64,000 nucleotides of DNA, taken from positions 1,488,802-1,552,801 of the forward strand of contig NW_015961970.1 in assembly GCF_000497045.1 (NCBI RefSeq). The letters run 5' to 3'. Numbering within the stretch: position 1 is the first letter of the stretch; every line of letters starts with the position of its first letter. Of this stretch, positions 20,202 through 30,800 are shown in pieces. The DNA comes from Kalmanozyma brasiliensis GHG001 (Eukaryota; Basidiomycota; Ustilaginomycetes; Ustilaginales). The position numbers and the translations under genes are program-made. A model generated the notes under the pieces. The model made no database searches, had not been told where the DNA came from, and saw only the letters and a program-made list of their open reading frames with translations.

Positions 20202-20908
20202 CTTGCGTCGATACGAGCCTGACTGTTGTTGGTTGTCAGAGGGATGATGACGAGCAAGTGGACAGGCTGGGCTCTTGACAAAATTTAAGCTCGAGACCTC
20301 CACTTTCTGCAACGTAACACTTTCGAGGATTTGGAAAAGGTGGCTCGACCGTTGGATTGCTGCAGCCCAATCCACGCGACGTGCAAAGGCGATCCTTTTT
20401 CTGACTGAGCCTGGAACCCTGTGTCACAAGTCCGCATCCACTCGCACTCACCACACGACTCGAGCCGCGTCCTTTTTGCCTTTCAACGGCTGTGAGGGAG
20501 AACCCTTAGCCAAGCCCACGCGCTCGTCCAATTCCCATATAAGGCGACGCCAAAAAGGCCGGACAAACCGCCAAAAAATTGCCCGAGCCTGCGCACAGAC
20601 TCTCAAGTTTTTGCGGTCCTAAAGCCTCTTCCCCGCATCTTCTCGGCTCAGCATCGACTTGTTCAACATCACTCCGGACATCATCGAGATCAACACATCC
20701 AGCAAGGCCCTGTAGCAGGCTGCATCGAATCGGAAACAGACCACGCCAATTAGCCTTGCATTCAGGTCTCATGTCTCGCCCTTCACAATCAGTCCGTTGC
20801 ACAGCCGAAGCTTCCACACACCAGCTCCGGTCGTGACCACCCGCAGGCAATCTATCCGCAAGCATCCTCACGAACAACCAAGCAGCCGTTCAGGCATCCT
20901 ACACAGTC
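20202..20908. promoter_or_regulatory. Divergent promoter region GNL1 / FCP1
   Basis: About 700 bp between the two head-to-head starts. It is C/T-rich toward FCP1. The frame in front of the FCP1 ATG is open for about 25 codons with no ATG, so a small upstream FCP1 exon cannot be excluded here. Confidence 0.4.
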
Positions 20909-23089
20909 ATGTCGCAAGCACAGGAAGACTGCAAGCACCCCGTGCAGCTGTTCGGCATGTGTGCGGTCTGCGGTGCACCCGTCGACGCCGATTCAGAAAA
21001 ATCCGCCTCGCTCTCGGTCATGCACTCCAGCGCCGCTGTCAAAGTATCCGCCGAGGAAGCGCAGCGTCTCGATTCGGAAACCACCAACCATCTGCTCTCG
21101 CAGCGCAAGCTCGCCCTCATTGTTGATCTCGACCAGACGGTCATCCACGCGACCGTCGACCCCACCGTCGGCGAGTGGATGCGGGACGAGTCCAATCCGA
21201 ATTACGAAGCGCTCAAGTCCGTCGGCAAGTTCCGTCTGGGCATAGATGGGGAAGAGATCAAGGACGAGGACTCTTCCGCCCCCCAAGACGCCGCTGCAGC
21301 ACTCCGCGCCTCGCGTGCCTGCTGGTACTACGTCAAACCGCGCCCTGGTGTTCCCGAGATCCTCCACAAGCTATCGACCAAGTACGAGCTGCACGTCTAC
21401 ACCATGGGCACCCGCAGCTACGCCAACTGCGTCTGCAAGCTCATCGACCCCGACGCGTCGATCTTTGGCAACCGCATCCTGTCGAGGGACGAAAACGGCA
21501 GCTTAGTGCGAAAGAGTCTGAGCAGGCTGTTTCCGGTGGATCACAGCATGGTGGTGATCATCGATGATCGGGAGGATGTATGGAGTAGGAGTCCGAACCT
21601 GCTGCCGGTGCTGCCGTACGAATTCTTTGTGGGTATTGGGGATATCAATGCGACGTTCTTGCCGACGTTGCCAGCGGTGCCGGGACCGACGGCGGATGCG
21701 GTCGCCAGTACTTCAGCGGTCAAGCTCGACACGCCAAGCCTCGCCTCGACGCCTGGATCGGAAAGCGGGAGCAACGGCAGCACACCACCGAGCTCGCCGG
21801 ACGTGGTCGAAGAAGCCGTGCAGAAGGCCGAAAGTGAGGGCCGCACGGAGGAGGAGCTGGCAGCGATCCGCGAAGCAGCCAAGCACCTCGCAGCCCAGTC
21901 CGAGCAGCTGCAGACCAAGCTGGCCGAGCAGCGCGAGGCGAGACCGTTGGCCAAGATGCAGGAGGCGCTGGATGTCAAGTTGGGTAAGCACAGTAATGGT
22001 GCGTCGCGGTCGGGCACTGCCACGCCCAATGGCAACGGCGACAGCCCCACCACACCAACTGTAGTGGAAGAGGACGGCACCACGGCGGAGATTGGCAGCA
22101 CAACACCAACAACAGAGGTACCAGTGCAAGCCGAAAGCTCGGCATCAACAAGCACCCTCCCCACACTTCCACCGCCACCACCACCACCGCCACCCCGATC
22201 GCACGCCGTCCTCGTCGACGATGATACCGAGCTCGATCGTGTCTTTTCCATCCTCGACTCTCTCCACACCGAATGGTACGCTGCGTACGACGCCCGCTCA
22301 CCCTCATCACCTACAAAACCCTCGGTCGTCTCCCTCATCAACGAGCGCAAATCCCGCATCCTCGCCGGGTGCACCATCGTCTTCTCGTCCCTGATCCCCT
22401 TCGGCGCGGACCCATCCAAGTCGGACCTGTGGGCGATAGCGCGAGAGTTCGGTGCGACGCCAGAGGCGGAAATCGAGCCGGGTCGAACCACACACGTGGT
22501 CGCCGCTCAGCCAGGGACGAAGAAGGTGCACCAGGCGATGCGACTACGGGAACGCGGGTTGGAAGTTGTCTGGCCGAGCTGGTTTCACGTTTCGACCAGC
22601 CGGTGGGCGAGACAGGACGAGAGGCTGTATCGGATCAGTTCGGGGGAGAACGTTGCGGCTGCTGCGACGGTCGAGGCCAAGATTGGGGTTGCTGAGAGCG
22701 ACGCACCGCCCAAACTGGACCGTGGAGAGACAGAGAAGGTGGACGAGGCGGAGAAAGGGGAGACGTTTGAAAGCGAGCTCAACGAGATGGACTGGAGCGC
22801 GGCAGCTGACGAAGTGGATGCGTACCTCGACAGTGCTACCACCGCAAGCAATACGTCCTCACCGTCGCCCTCAATGCTCGCCGATGCCGACCTGGGCGAG
22901 GTCGACGAGGCTGATGTGTTGGAAGGGGGCACCCGCAAACGACCCCGCGAGGACGACGTACACGAAGCAGACTTCGCCGAGACCGATGGCAAGAAACACC
23001 GAGGAGACGAGGACGAAGAGGACGACGACGACGAGGGCTTCCTAGACGATTTGGCCGAGGAACTCGATGGTCAGCTGGACAACGAATAG
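20909..23089 (+). CDS. FCP1: RNA polymerase II CTD phosphatase, FCP1 family
   Basis: The protein opens with the Cys motif of FCP1 (CKHPVQLFGMCAVCG). The HAD-type catalytic centre is VDLDQTVIHAT, with nucleophile D73 and acid D75, and DDREDVW occurs downstream as the second metal/phosphate motif. A BRCT domain lies at about 480-577 (LAGCTIVFSS ... EVVWPSWFH). An acidic tail (DEEDDDDEGFLDDL) matches the TFIIF-binding end of FCP1. It dephosphorylates the Rpb1 CTD to recycle polymerase II in the nucleus. A Pro-rich, Thr-rich linker separates catalytic and BRCT parts. The N terminus before the Cys motif is only a few residues, against a much longer one in yeast, so an upstream exon may be missing. 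Confidence 0.92.
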   Translation: MSQAQEDCKHPVQLFGMCAVCGAPVDADSEKSASLSVMHSSAAVKVSAEEAQRLDSETTNHLLSQRKLALIVDLDQTVIHATVDPTVGEWMRDESNPNYEALKSVGKFRLGIDGEEIKDEDSSAPQDAAAALRASRACWYYVKPRPGVPEILHKLSTKYELHVYTMGTRSYANCVCKLIDPDASIFGNRILSRDENGSLVRKSLSRLFPVDHSMVVIIDDREDVWSRSPNLLPVLPYEFFVGIGDINATFLPTLPAVPGPTADAVASTSAVKLDTPSLASTPGSESGSNGSTPPSSPDVVEEAVQKAESEGRTEEELAAIREAAKHLAAQSEQLQTKLAEQREARPLAKMQEALDVKLGKHSNGASRSGTATPNGNGDSPTTPTVVEEDGTTAEIGSTTPTTEVPVQAESSASTSTLPTLPPPPPPPPPRSHAVLVDDDTELDRVFSILDSLHTEWYAAYDARSPSSPTKPSVVSLINERKSRILAGCTIVFSSLIPFGADPSKSDLWAIAREFGATPEAEIEPGRTTHVVAAQPGTKKVHQAMRLRERGLEVVWPSWFHVSTSRWARQDERLYRISSGENVAAAATVEAKIGVAESDAPPKLDRGETEKVDEAEKGETFESELNEMDWSAAADEVDAYLDSATTASNTSSPSPSMLADADLGEVDEADVLEGGTRKRPREDDVHEADFAETDGKKHRGDEDEEDDDDEGFLDDLAEELDGQLDNE

Positions 23090-23286
23090 CCCCACCACCA
23101 TGTACTTTATACTTTGGAAACCATCTCATCTTTTCTCGAAGCGAACATCCACATTGACCTTCCCACACACGCACAGATGAGAAACACGAATCCATTTCGA
23201 GAGACAAAAAAGGTCTGAGCACTGTAAAATAAACAGGCGACCTCTCATAGCAAAAGGGTGGGGGAAAACCAGTTCCCGGTGTGAAG
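23090..23286. terminator. Convergent 3' UTR region FCP1 / DPBB protein
   Basis: Only 197 bp separate the two stop codons. AAAATAAACAGG near 23226 could act as a plus-strand polyadenylation signal. Overlapping 3' UTRs are likely (inference). Confidence 0.35.
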
Positions 23287-24144
23287 TTAAGAAGCGGCGG
23301 CAACCATCTGGTTGAGCCCCTGGTAGATGAGGGCGAAGCTGTCGAGGTTGTTTGCGCTATCGGGGGTTTCTTCTGGTGCCTCGGACGACGAAGTGGAGCT
23401 AGGTTCGTCGGAGGAGGTGGTGGTCGAGGGGGTGCTTGACGAAGACGACGAGGCGGGGCGGTTTCGGCTCGAGGTGGTGGTTGGAGCGGGGGGAGTGTAT
23501 GTCGATGACGGAGGAGGGGGTGTGTAGGTGCTCGTTGGTGTTGGGCGAGGGGTGTATGCTGGAGTGCTTGACCTGGTGCTCCTACCCCCTCCGTTGCCTC
23601 CGTTGCCATTGCCTCCATTACCATTACCGCCGTTACCGCCGTTACCATTGCTGTCGGAACCGCCAGCGGCAGTCCAACTCATCTGGAAAACACCCACGCT
23701 CGTCGGCGCAAACGCCTTGAACAGCCCCTCGCTCATGTCCAAACCTCCATAAGGACAGCTAGGACACGCATCTGCCACCTGGGCATACTGCGTGTTGCCA
23801 TTGTACGTGATGGCAATGGTTCGACCACACCAGCTGGATCGCTGACCCATGTTGCCATACTGCGCTGCGTTGAGGGCCACAATAAAGTCGCTACCGGAGT
23901 TGTAGCCGCCACAAGCTCCCAGGCCCGCTGCGTAGTAGGTCGCGCGGCCGGAGTAGGTAGGGCCACGCTTGGTGAGGTTTGATGGACCCGCTTCCGAGTC
24001 GGCCCGGTGCGCACGTCGGGCGTGCTTGAGACTGCGCACGTAGGCGACGTCGTGGTGAGAGGAGGCGTCGTCGGCGACGGTGCCGGAGAAACCAGAGGCG
24101 AGCGCGAGGGCCACGACGAGGGTCTTTCCGAGTGAAGACGGCAT
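23287..24144 (-). CDS. Secreted RlpA/expansin-like double-psi beta-barrel protein (285 aa)
   Basis: An N-terminal hydrophobic stretch (LVVALALASGFSGTVA) is a likely signal peptide. A pro-region follows, ending NLTKRG, with a Kex2-type KR at about 59-60. Residues about 63-160 form a DPBB domain: ATYYAAGLGACGGYNS, FIVALNAAQYGN, CGRTI, VADACPSCPYGGLDMS and VGVFQMSW, including the Cys and Asp typical of barwin/RlpA folds. A Gly-Asn repeat and a long Thr/Ser/Pro stretch follow, suited to O-glycosylation, and a short hydrophobic end. These proteins are secreted and act at or loosen cell walls; fungal members include papain-inhibitor-like and effector-like forms. No catalytic function can be assigned. 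It has no GPI signal that I can see. Confidence 0.82.
   Translation of the reverse strand: MPSSLGKTLVVALALASGFSGTVADDASSHHDVAYVRSLKHARRAHRADSEAGPSNLTKRGPTYSGRATYYAAGLGACGGYNSGSDFIVALNAAQYGNMGQRSSWCGRTIAITYNGNTQYAQVADACPSCPYGGLDMSEGLFKAFAPTSVGVFQMSWTAAGGSDSNGNGGNGGNGNGGNGNGGNGGGRSTRSSTPAYTPRPTPTSTYTPPPPSSTYTPPAPTTTSSRNRPASSSSSSTPSTTTSSDEPSSTSSSEAPEETPDSANNLDSFALIYQGLNQMVAAAS
23589..23651. repeat. Degenerate 9-bp minisatellite encoding Gly-Asn repeats
   Basis: On the plus strand, units of CCGTTGCCT, CCATTACCG and similar alternate; on the coding (minus) strand they give GGN/GGNGN repeats inside the DPBB protein. Such coding repeats often vary in copy number between strains. Confidence 0.7.
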
Positions 24145-26070
24145 TGTTGTAGTTCAAGCAAAAGATGAAGAGAGTGTAGATGGCAGCTATTTCAGCGCAA
24201 AGAGTGGTTTTCTATGTCGAGAAGTAAAGAGTGTCGTGCAAAAGAAAGTGTTGTTGTAGAAGAAGAGGTCGTGGAGCGGACGATGGTGGTGGGAGAGAAG
24301 AGCTTGAGGGTGGTGGTGAAGAGAGAAGAGGTCGAGGCTGACTAGGAACAGAGCAATGTATGCAGGAGGGGACAGCTAATGAAGGCTGGGCGTCTGGTGG
24401 TGTAAGGAGACGAGGGGGAGGGCGTCCAAGCGAGCTGCAGGAGAGCAGCCACAGGGAGAGCAGCACTGTTTGGCTCTTACACAAGCGAAGGCCGGCTGCA
24501 GGAAGAGGCTGAAAGTTTTGGGGCGATGATCGACGGCAAAGGGGCGCCTTTGCGAGGATCGACAGAGCGGACGTCGAAAACAGTCAGCCTTGGCTCTGCC
24601 GAAAGGCGATCGGAGGCACACTATTGATGAGGAGTGCGGCAAGCTAATGCAGGCGGAGAGTGGAATCCAGGAACAATACGGCAGAGCAGATGACCAGGGC
24701 AGAGGAACGCAGAGCCCGACTCAAAGATGGAGGAGCACAAAGGGGCGAATGGTTAAGCGAAGCAAGAAGGGATCGACGGGGAGCAAAGAAGGGCGCCACC
24801 AGCTTTGGTGTATTGTAAGTGTGTAGCGAGAAGAAGTCTTTGCTGAGGCAGCAGACGCAAAGAAGAGGAGCAAAGAAGAACCTTGTGCGGGGTTTGAAAG
24901 GTCCAGAGATGAGGGCTGCCGTGGTGTGAGTGCGAGTGACAGGCAAAGGTGAGGGATCTACGGAAGCTTCTGAGATTGAAATTACTGCGAAGAACAAAAC
25001 GCACTGGAACAGTCTTTCTGCAACCAATCAACATCCAAGTCAAACTTGTGAGACATGCGCGTTCCTCTGCAGATCCCTTTGACAGGCGATTGTGTGTTGA
25101 TTTCCCTTGATTTCGCGAGACACACCAATTCAGAGACCAACACACTCGCCCCTCCCAAGCTCGAGGGATGACGACAATCGTCGACACACACACAATGACA
25201 CAAAGATGTTGATGGTAGGTGGTATGACCTAGCAGCAAAGATGTTGAGCTGAAACACGATCACTCGATCAACACCGCTTGATCGGGCCCGGCATCCAGCT
25301 TGCTTGCCGTATCGCACTGAGCTTGTGGCAGGAGGGCAGATCATGCTCATTTTGGCGGTCGATCAAGGGGGCTTGCTCTGCGCCCGCGTTTAGGGGGTCG
25401 AGTGAGGCTCGCCTCGTCGAGGGCGCTGATCCCGCTTGCTTTGCCGTGCATCGGCTGGACTTAGCGTGCAGCACGCATGGGAAAAAAAGAAGCGATCCGA
25501 CTTTCTTCTCTTTTCTCCTTTTCGAATCTTCGACTGTGGTGTGCAGCCTGGATTCAGATCCTCAAACAATGCGCGGCAGATGCAAGCGAGTGAGCACAGC
25601 ACAGCAGAGCAGAGCGGAAAGAGCGATACAGTACCTCAGTCTTGACGGGAAGTCATGCCGGGTCCAAGCGACTCAGTACCTGCGTTGTCTTCATGGCAAG
25701 CAGATGTGGTTACGCGGCGATCAAGCGTCCTTTTTAACGATGCAAGTAAAACAGTCAGTCGATAATCGATGCCAGAAAACAAGGCTCTGAAATCAAGACA
25801 AAATCGGGTCCATGCGCTATCTCGATCCCGATCCCGCTCCCAGCACATTGGCGGATCGCCTTGCTTTCTCTCCCTCTCTGTTCAACTCACAGGCACAGAG
25901 GCGTCAGCTCTTCGGACACAGGAACGCGGAAGAGGATGAAGCGTTTCGCTTCCCTGTCCTACGCGCGTCAACACCCACATCCAAGACAATCTCACGCACG
26001 CACGCACGCTCTCGCTCATGGCAGCTGCTGCAAAGGACGGTAATGTTGCATTCCAAAGAGCCTCCTTGTA
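24145..26070. promoter_or_regulatory. 1.9-kb gene-free region upstream of the secreted protein
   Basis: No ORF here looks like a protein (the longest, 25278-25790 plus, has an irregular composition). CAAAGGGGCG occurs twice, at 24537-24546 and 24738-24747, each containing the stress element core AGGGG. The second copy reads ACAAAGGGG, and TCCCTTTGA at 25074-25082 is close to the reverse complement of the smut pheromone-response element (consensus ACAAAGGGA, one mismatch each). A long upstream region suits a regulated secreted protein. Binding is not shown. Confidence 0.35.
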
Positions 26071-27226
26071 TCATAACCATCTACTAGCGGCGACGGCGTC
26101 CATGCCCTCGTAGTAGCCTTGCATCTTCCACCGCCAGGAACGCGTCCAGTGTTGGATGCCTCGAACAGGATTCCCGTTGAAGAAAGATCCCTTGACTGCC
26201 CACCACTTGCAATGCAAAGACATGGCCACCTTCAACTCGTCGACGTTGCGGGCGGAAGTGGGACCAGCGTCGGTCGAGGAAGTGGAAGGGCATGTTGCCG
26301 TCTTGTCGGAACACATACTGCTGGAAGTTCTGCTCGGGGTAGACCGGATCGAACTTGCCTGGTACGGCGAGCACCGATTGGAAGTAGTTCCACATGGCCA
26401 TGTCCGGTTTCAAGACGAAGAAGCCGGCGTTGACACCGCTGTGCACGTGTCCAGACTCGGGGATGGGAGCAAAGACATAGTCGGACGGTTGCGCACCCTC
26501 ATCTGCCAAGACGGCCGACTGGTTGCCCCGGTTGTGGCGCAGCTGGGCCACCTGCGGCTCTTGAAAGATGGTGTCCATTCGATGATTGAGCACATGGTCG
26601 TTGTCGAGGAAGAGGATGCGCTCAAACTGCGTCCACTTCCAGAGAAGCAGCTTGCTGAACACGTCTGGGTAGCGATTCTGATTGCTCGAGTAGAGAGGTG
26701 GCCTGAGTGGCTCGGTGATGGGCCAGACGATCGCCCCGTCCTTTTTGAGCCGTTCGATCTTGGCTGGATGGACCTGTGGTGTGGTCATGACGATGAAGGG
26801 AGCTCCCAAATGCGTCTTGGTCTGCGGATCGTGCATCAGCTGATAGCCCAGCATACGCGTGGCGATGAAGTACGTATCATCGTAGATGGCTGTCGCATTG
26901 TTGGCTTCGTGCTTGAACGTCGAGGGACTCGCCGAAAGCAATGTCACAAAGGCGTACTTTGAGCTCGAGGCGATGGGTCTTGTGGGCAGGAGCCAATGCA
27001 CCACCAGAGCGCAACCACCCAGCAGCAGCGCGAGTATCAAGGCTACTCGCTGCCAACCCAGGCGACGCAAGTGCCGCTTTGTCGACGAGTCTGGTGGAGC
27101 ATTCGGGCGCGAGTAGCGCGTCTGAGCATCTAGGCCTTGCTCTTGGGTGGAATCGAACACCACCTCGACGTGTTGTTCTTTGGGCTGTAGAGGTACGTAT
27201 TCGACGCTGCTACTTTTGGCTGCCAT
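26071..27226 (-). CDS. Glycogenin-like GT8 glycosyltransferase, frameshifted near the 3' end
   Basis: A cytosolic tail is followed by one membrane segment (ALILALLLGGCALVVHWLL, about 62-80), so it is a type II Golgi/ER protein. The luminal domain has FLDNDHVL (DxD metal site), NAGFFVLKPD, and PEQNFQQY followed by a MPF motif, as in fungal GT8 proteins. The frame carrying these continues to 26084 but turns into Arg-rich sequence after WSHFRP. The +1 frame, ending at 26071, instead reads NVDELKVAMSLHCKWW and WRWKMQGYYEGMD, the Trp-rich end expected of the family. One base appears lost (or two gained) within about 26247-26260, at a GCGGGCGG run. This is a sequencing error or a real lesion. Donor and acceptor are unknown. 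Confidence 0.75.
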
Positions 27227-27855
27227 GTCGGCAAAAGTGGCCGGACGACCCAGTTGCGAGTTGAGAGGAGTGGCGGTGGCTAAAGAACCATCCTGGGCCG
27301 ATGAGAGATCTCAAACGACACGGCAAGGCACTCGGTGAGGCATGGCATTCACAGATTTGAAATTGTGGACGAGGACCCTTCCCGTGGCTGCAGCCGAAAT
27401 CGCTTCCCGTCCTGCTTGAGGTTGGCGCGCCGCTCGCTCAAGGAGTTTTTTTACTTGGCTGTCAGATCGACGTTGTTGAGGGGAAGAACTGCACGAAAAT
27501 ACTCGGTCAGGGTCCAAACGCGGCGACTTTTTTGGCGTGGCACCAGAGGCAGCAGGGGAGGACAGGGGCCAGAAGCTGAGCGTGCGCTCGCTTGCGTGCA
27601 TGGCGCAGCAGCCAGCCTGAAAGCTCGGACCCTGAGCATGTCCTTCGAGAAACTTACCGCCGTCAGCTCGACTCTCGACCTCACTCAGCTCACGGTGGTC
27701 GTCTCTCCACCAGGTCGTCACACGAGAGTCAAAGGCGTCGAGATATGCCGTCTTAGAGACGGTCAATCGAGCATGGAGGTCTAGTAGACTGCAATCTCAG
27801 CAGCTGACCGACAGCGACACCATCGTCCCCGGGTGTACCAGAAGAGATCGACATA
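27227..27855. promoter_or_regulatory. Divergent promoter region GT8 / FAB1
   Basis: About 630 bp between two head-to-head starts. ORFs of about 150 codons on both strands have no protein-like pattern. A T-run (GAGTTTTTTTAC, about 27442) is the main feature. Confidence 0.4.
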
Positions 27856-30800
27856 ATGGCTACAGCGACAGGACGTCATGTCCCAGCTCCTGATCCCTCC
27901 AACGAGCAAGGCTTCACCTCGTTTGGCTTCCTTCACGAAGGAAACGACGCCAATGAGTCGTCCTTCGCACTCGGAAGTCTTTTTAGCCGTGTCAAAACCG
28001 CCCTCACCATAGGCATTCCTACCGACAGCGAGCTGGCTCACAATGCTAGATATGACACTATCGGCAATGCCTCTGCCTCGAGACATAGCTCGGGCACCCA
28101 CTCTGCCAGGTCATCGGGCCGCACACCTTACCAATCACCCAGGATCGGAGCATCTCCCACCATCGCATCTACATCACACCATGCGTCGCCCTACAGCATC
28201 GGCTCGGATCGACTTGCATCGATGCACCAACATCGAAAGGCCTCGATGGCACGCCCAATACGCGGTCTCAGCAACATCGACGAATACCCAGAGTCAATGG
28301 CATCTCCTCCAGGTCGCTCTGGCTTGGCAGAGGCTGGCCCTTCACGCCCTCGCAGGAGCGTCATGAGTCCAGATCCCACTGTGTCAAGCTCGCGTGATAT
28401 TGCAGGAGCTCCTTCGGTATCTGCAAGCGGCTACGGTAGCATGCGTCCATCGCAAAGCACGACTTCCATAGCCTCATCGCGGGCATCCTCGGGCGCTACA
28501 AATTCCCGCGGACTACCACTCATGCTTCGAAGCGTCGCCCCTGCTCCCGCTGTTACCTTCACCTCGCACGCCACGGCGATCAATGCTCGATCGCACATCG
28601 CTGGCGCCGCAGGTAGCTATACAGATGATCGCGAGTCCGTCGCCCCAGACGACGGCGACGTCGATCCCGATTCATCCAGAGATACGCTCTCGGTGCTGCG
28701 CGGCGGGTCCGACGGCGGATTCGACCGCTCCCATCTAGCCAAACACGGCTGGTCTGCCATTCCGGGCTTTCCGCTCTCCAGCGACCTCCTTGCCGATGAC
28801 ATGAGGTCCATCCGCAGCAGTTCAACACGCCTGCCCAGAAGCGATACCATGGAGGATCATCTCAACAATCCATCTGCAGCCCAAGCCGGTCTACGCACCA
28901 GTGCAGACGCCATCGTCCGACGTATGAGGGGCGAAGGTCTCAGTCGAAAGTTCTGGATGGCCGACGAGAATGCCAAAGAGTGCCGCGAGTGTCTGGCCAT
29001 CTTCACTCCCTTCCGTCGCAAGCATCACTGTCGCATCTGCGGCCAGATCTTCTGCAGTCGATGTGCAGCTCACATCATCAAGGGCAAGCGCTTCGATTTC
29101 GAGGGCATGATCCGCGTCTGCAACTTTTGCAAACGCATGCTCGAAGAGTACGATCGACATGAACGCGACAACCGACACCAGCACAAGCTCAACGCGGCCT
29201 CGCAGCGTGCCAGCAAGAATCCTTACCGTGTGCAACCAGACAAGGACATGATCTCAGCCCCTCTGGAGGCGCAAATCCGAAGTCCACAGGCTCAATTTGC
29301 TGCCAACCATCTGTTCGCCAGTGCCTCTGCAGGTCCATCTGCCTTCAGAACGGGCATGCATTCGAGCCTCTCATCGCAATTCGGGCTAGCCGATGGAGAC
29401 TCCTCGATGGCGGCGACAGAGACACACAACAGCCCGGATGGTAGTCGCGATCTCTCCACATCAAAGCTCGCAGGCAAGAAGAAGGCCGACGCCGCGCCAG
29501 TCGCACCCTTCCGAAAGGGCATGGACGACGAGGAGCTGGCTTCCATCCGTCCTGATCCGGAAGAGGACGAGCTCGGCCAGCCTCCAGCACAAAGCTCGAC
29601 GAATGAAAAGCAGCATCGCTCAGCTTCCGGTACCGACGGCACGACAGTACCACCGTCACCGACGAGCACCGCTGTCACGGATCGACAGAAGTCGTCCGCT
29701 ACGACCAAGACCAAAGATGACACGACCAGAGTGGCCTTCCCCTCAACAGCGGGCTCGTCCGGACGCGAAGCACCCTCTGCCATCCAGTCCACTTCCGACT
29801 ATCCTCGATTGCGGCTGGTCAGTGAGACGTCGCGTCCCGTGACACGATCGCGCATGCGGTCGCTGCGCACCATCGCCTCGCTTGACCCAACACAGGCTAG
29901 TGCCTTGATCCGCTCCCACTTCCTTGGCAACGGCCGCGCCGATCCTGCTCATCCAAATTTGATCCAGCCAGAACACGAGCATAATTTCGACCAAGACGAC
30001 GATGCTGCCCACCATCGCAGTGACACGCCCGAGTTCTATCGCGAGCTCCGTATCTGCTCGCAGGGGATCACTCCAGCGCTTCTGGAAGCTTCCATCACAA
30101 ATCGAGCTCTGGAGCACCTACGCAAGATGATGGAGCAGACACTCACCCAGTCTGGCATCCGCAACGTCCGCAAGTGGTGCGACGTGCTCTTGCCGTTCGT
30201 GCTCACCACCGTCTCTCGTGTCAAGCCGGATGCACGTGAGGACCAGAGTCGTGACATTCGCGAGTTCGTCAAGATCAAGCGCATCCCTGGAGGCAAGCCG
30301 GACGATTCCGAATACGTCGACGGCTACGTATGCACCAAGCACGTGGCGACCAAGCGCATGGCGGCTCTCATCCCGCTCACCAACGCTCGAATCATCGTGA
30401 TCCGCTTCCCACTCGACTATCATCGCGGTCCGAACCAATTCATGTCCCTGGAACCACTGATGGCACAGGAGCATGAGTTCATCCGCATTCTGGTGGCTCG
30501 TATCGTTGCGCTGCGACCCCAAATCGTTGTGGTCGAAAAGACGGTCTCGCGCACAGCTCTCGAGCTGCTGGAGAAGGAAGGCATCGTGGTGGTCTGGAGT
30601 GTCAAGGCGGACGCCATCCGTGCCATCAGTCGCTGTACGCAGGCCGACATCATCACCTCGATCGATCGGCTCGCCCTCGATCCACGGATCGGTCGCTGTC
30701 GATACTTCAACGTCGAGACGTTCGAACATGCATCGTGGCCTGGATGGAGGAAGAGCTTCATGCGCTTCGAAGGCACCCCCAAGCAGCTCGGCTGCACCAT

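Noticed and set aside
25278..25790. 170-codon plus-strand ORF
   Set aside because: Mixed composition with many Cys, Ser and Arg, no domain, weak codon bias; likely chance.
26220..26330. Intron (GTATGT start) to explain the GT8 frame change
   Set aside because: It would remove the conserved MPF/WSHF segment, which reads well in frame; no good branch site or pyrimidine tract precedes the candidate AG.
27146..27167. tRNA T-arm-like sequence (GTTCGATTC with flanking complementary bases, minus strand)
   Set aside because: It lies inside the GT8 coding sequence, and no matching anticodon or acceptor arms are found around it.
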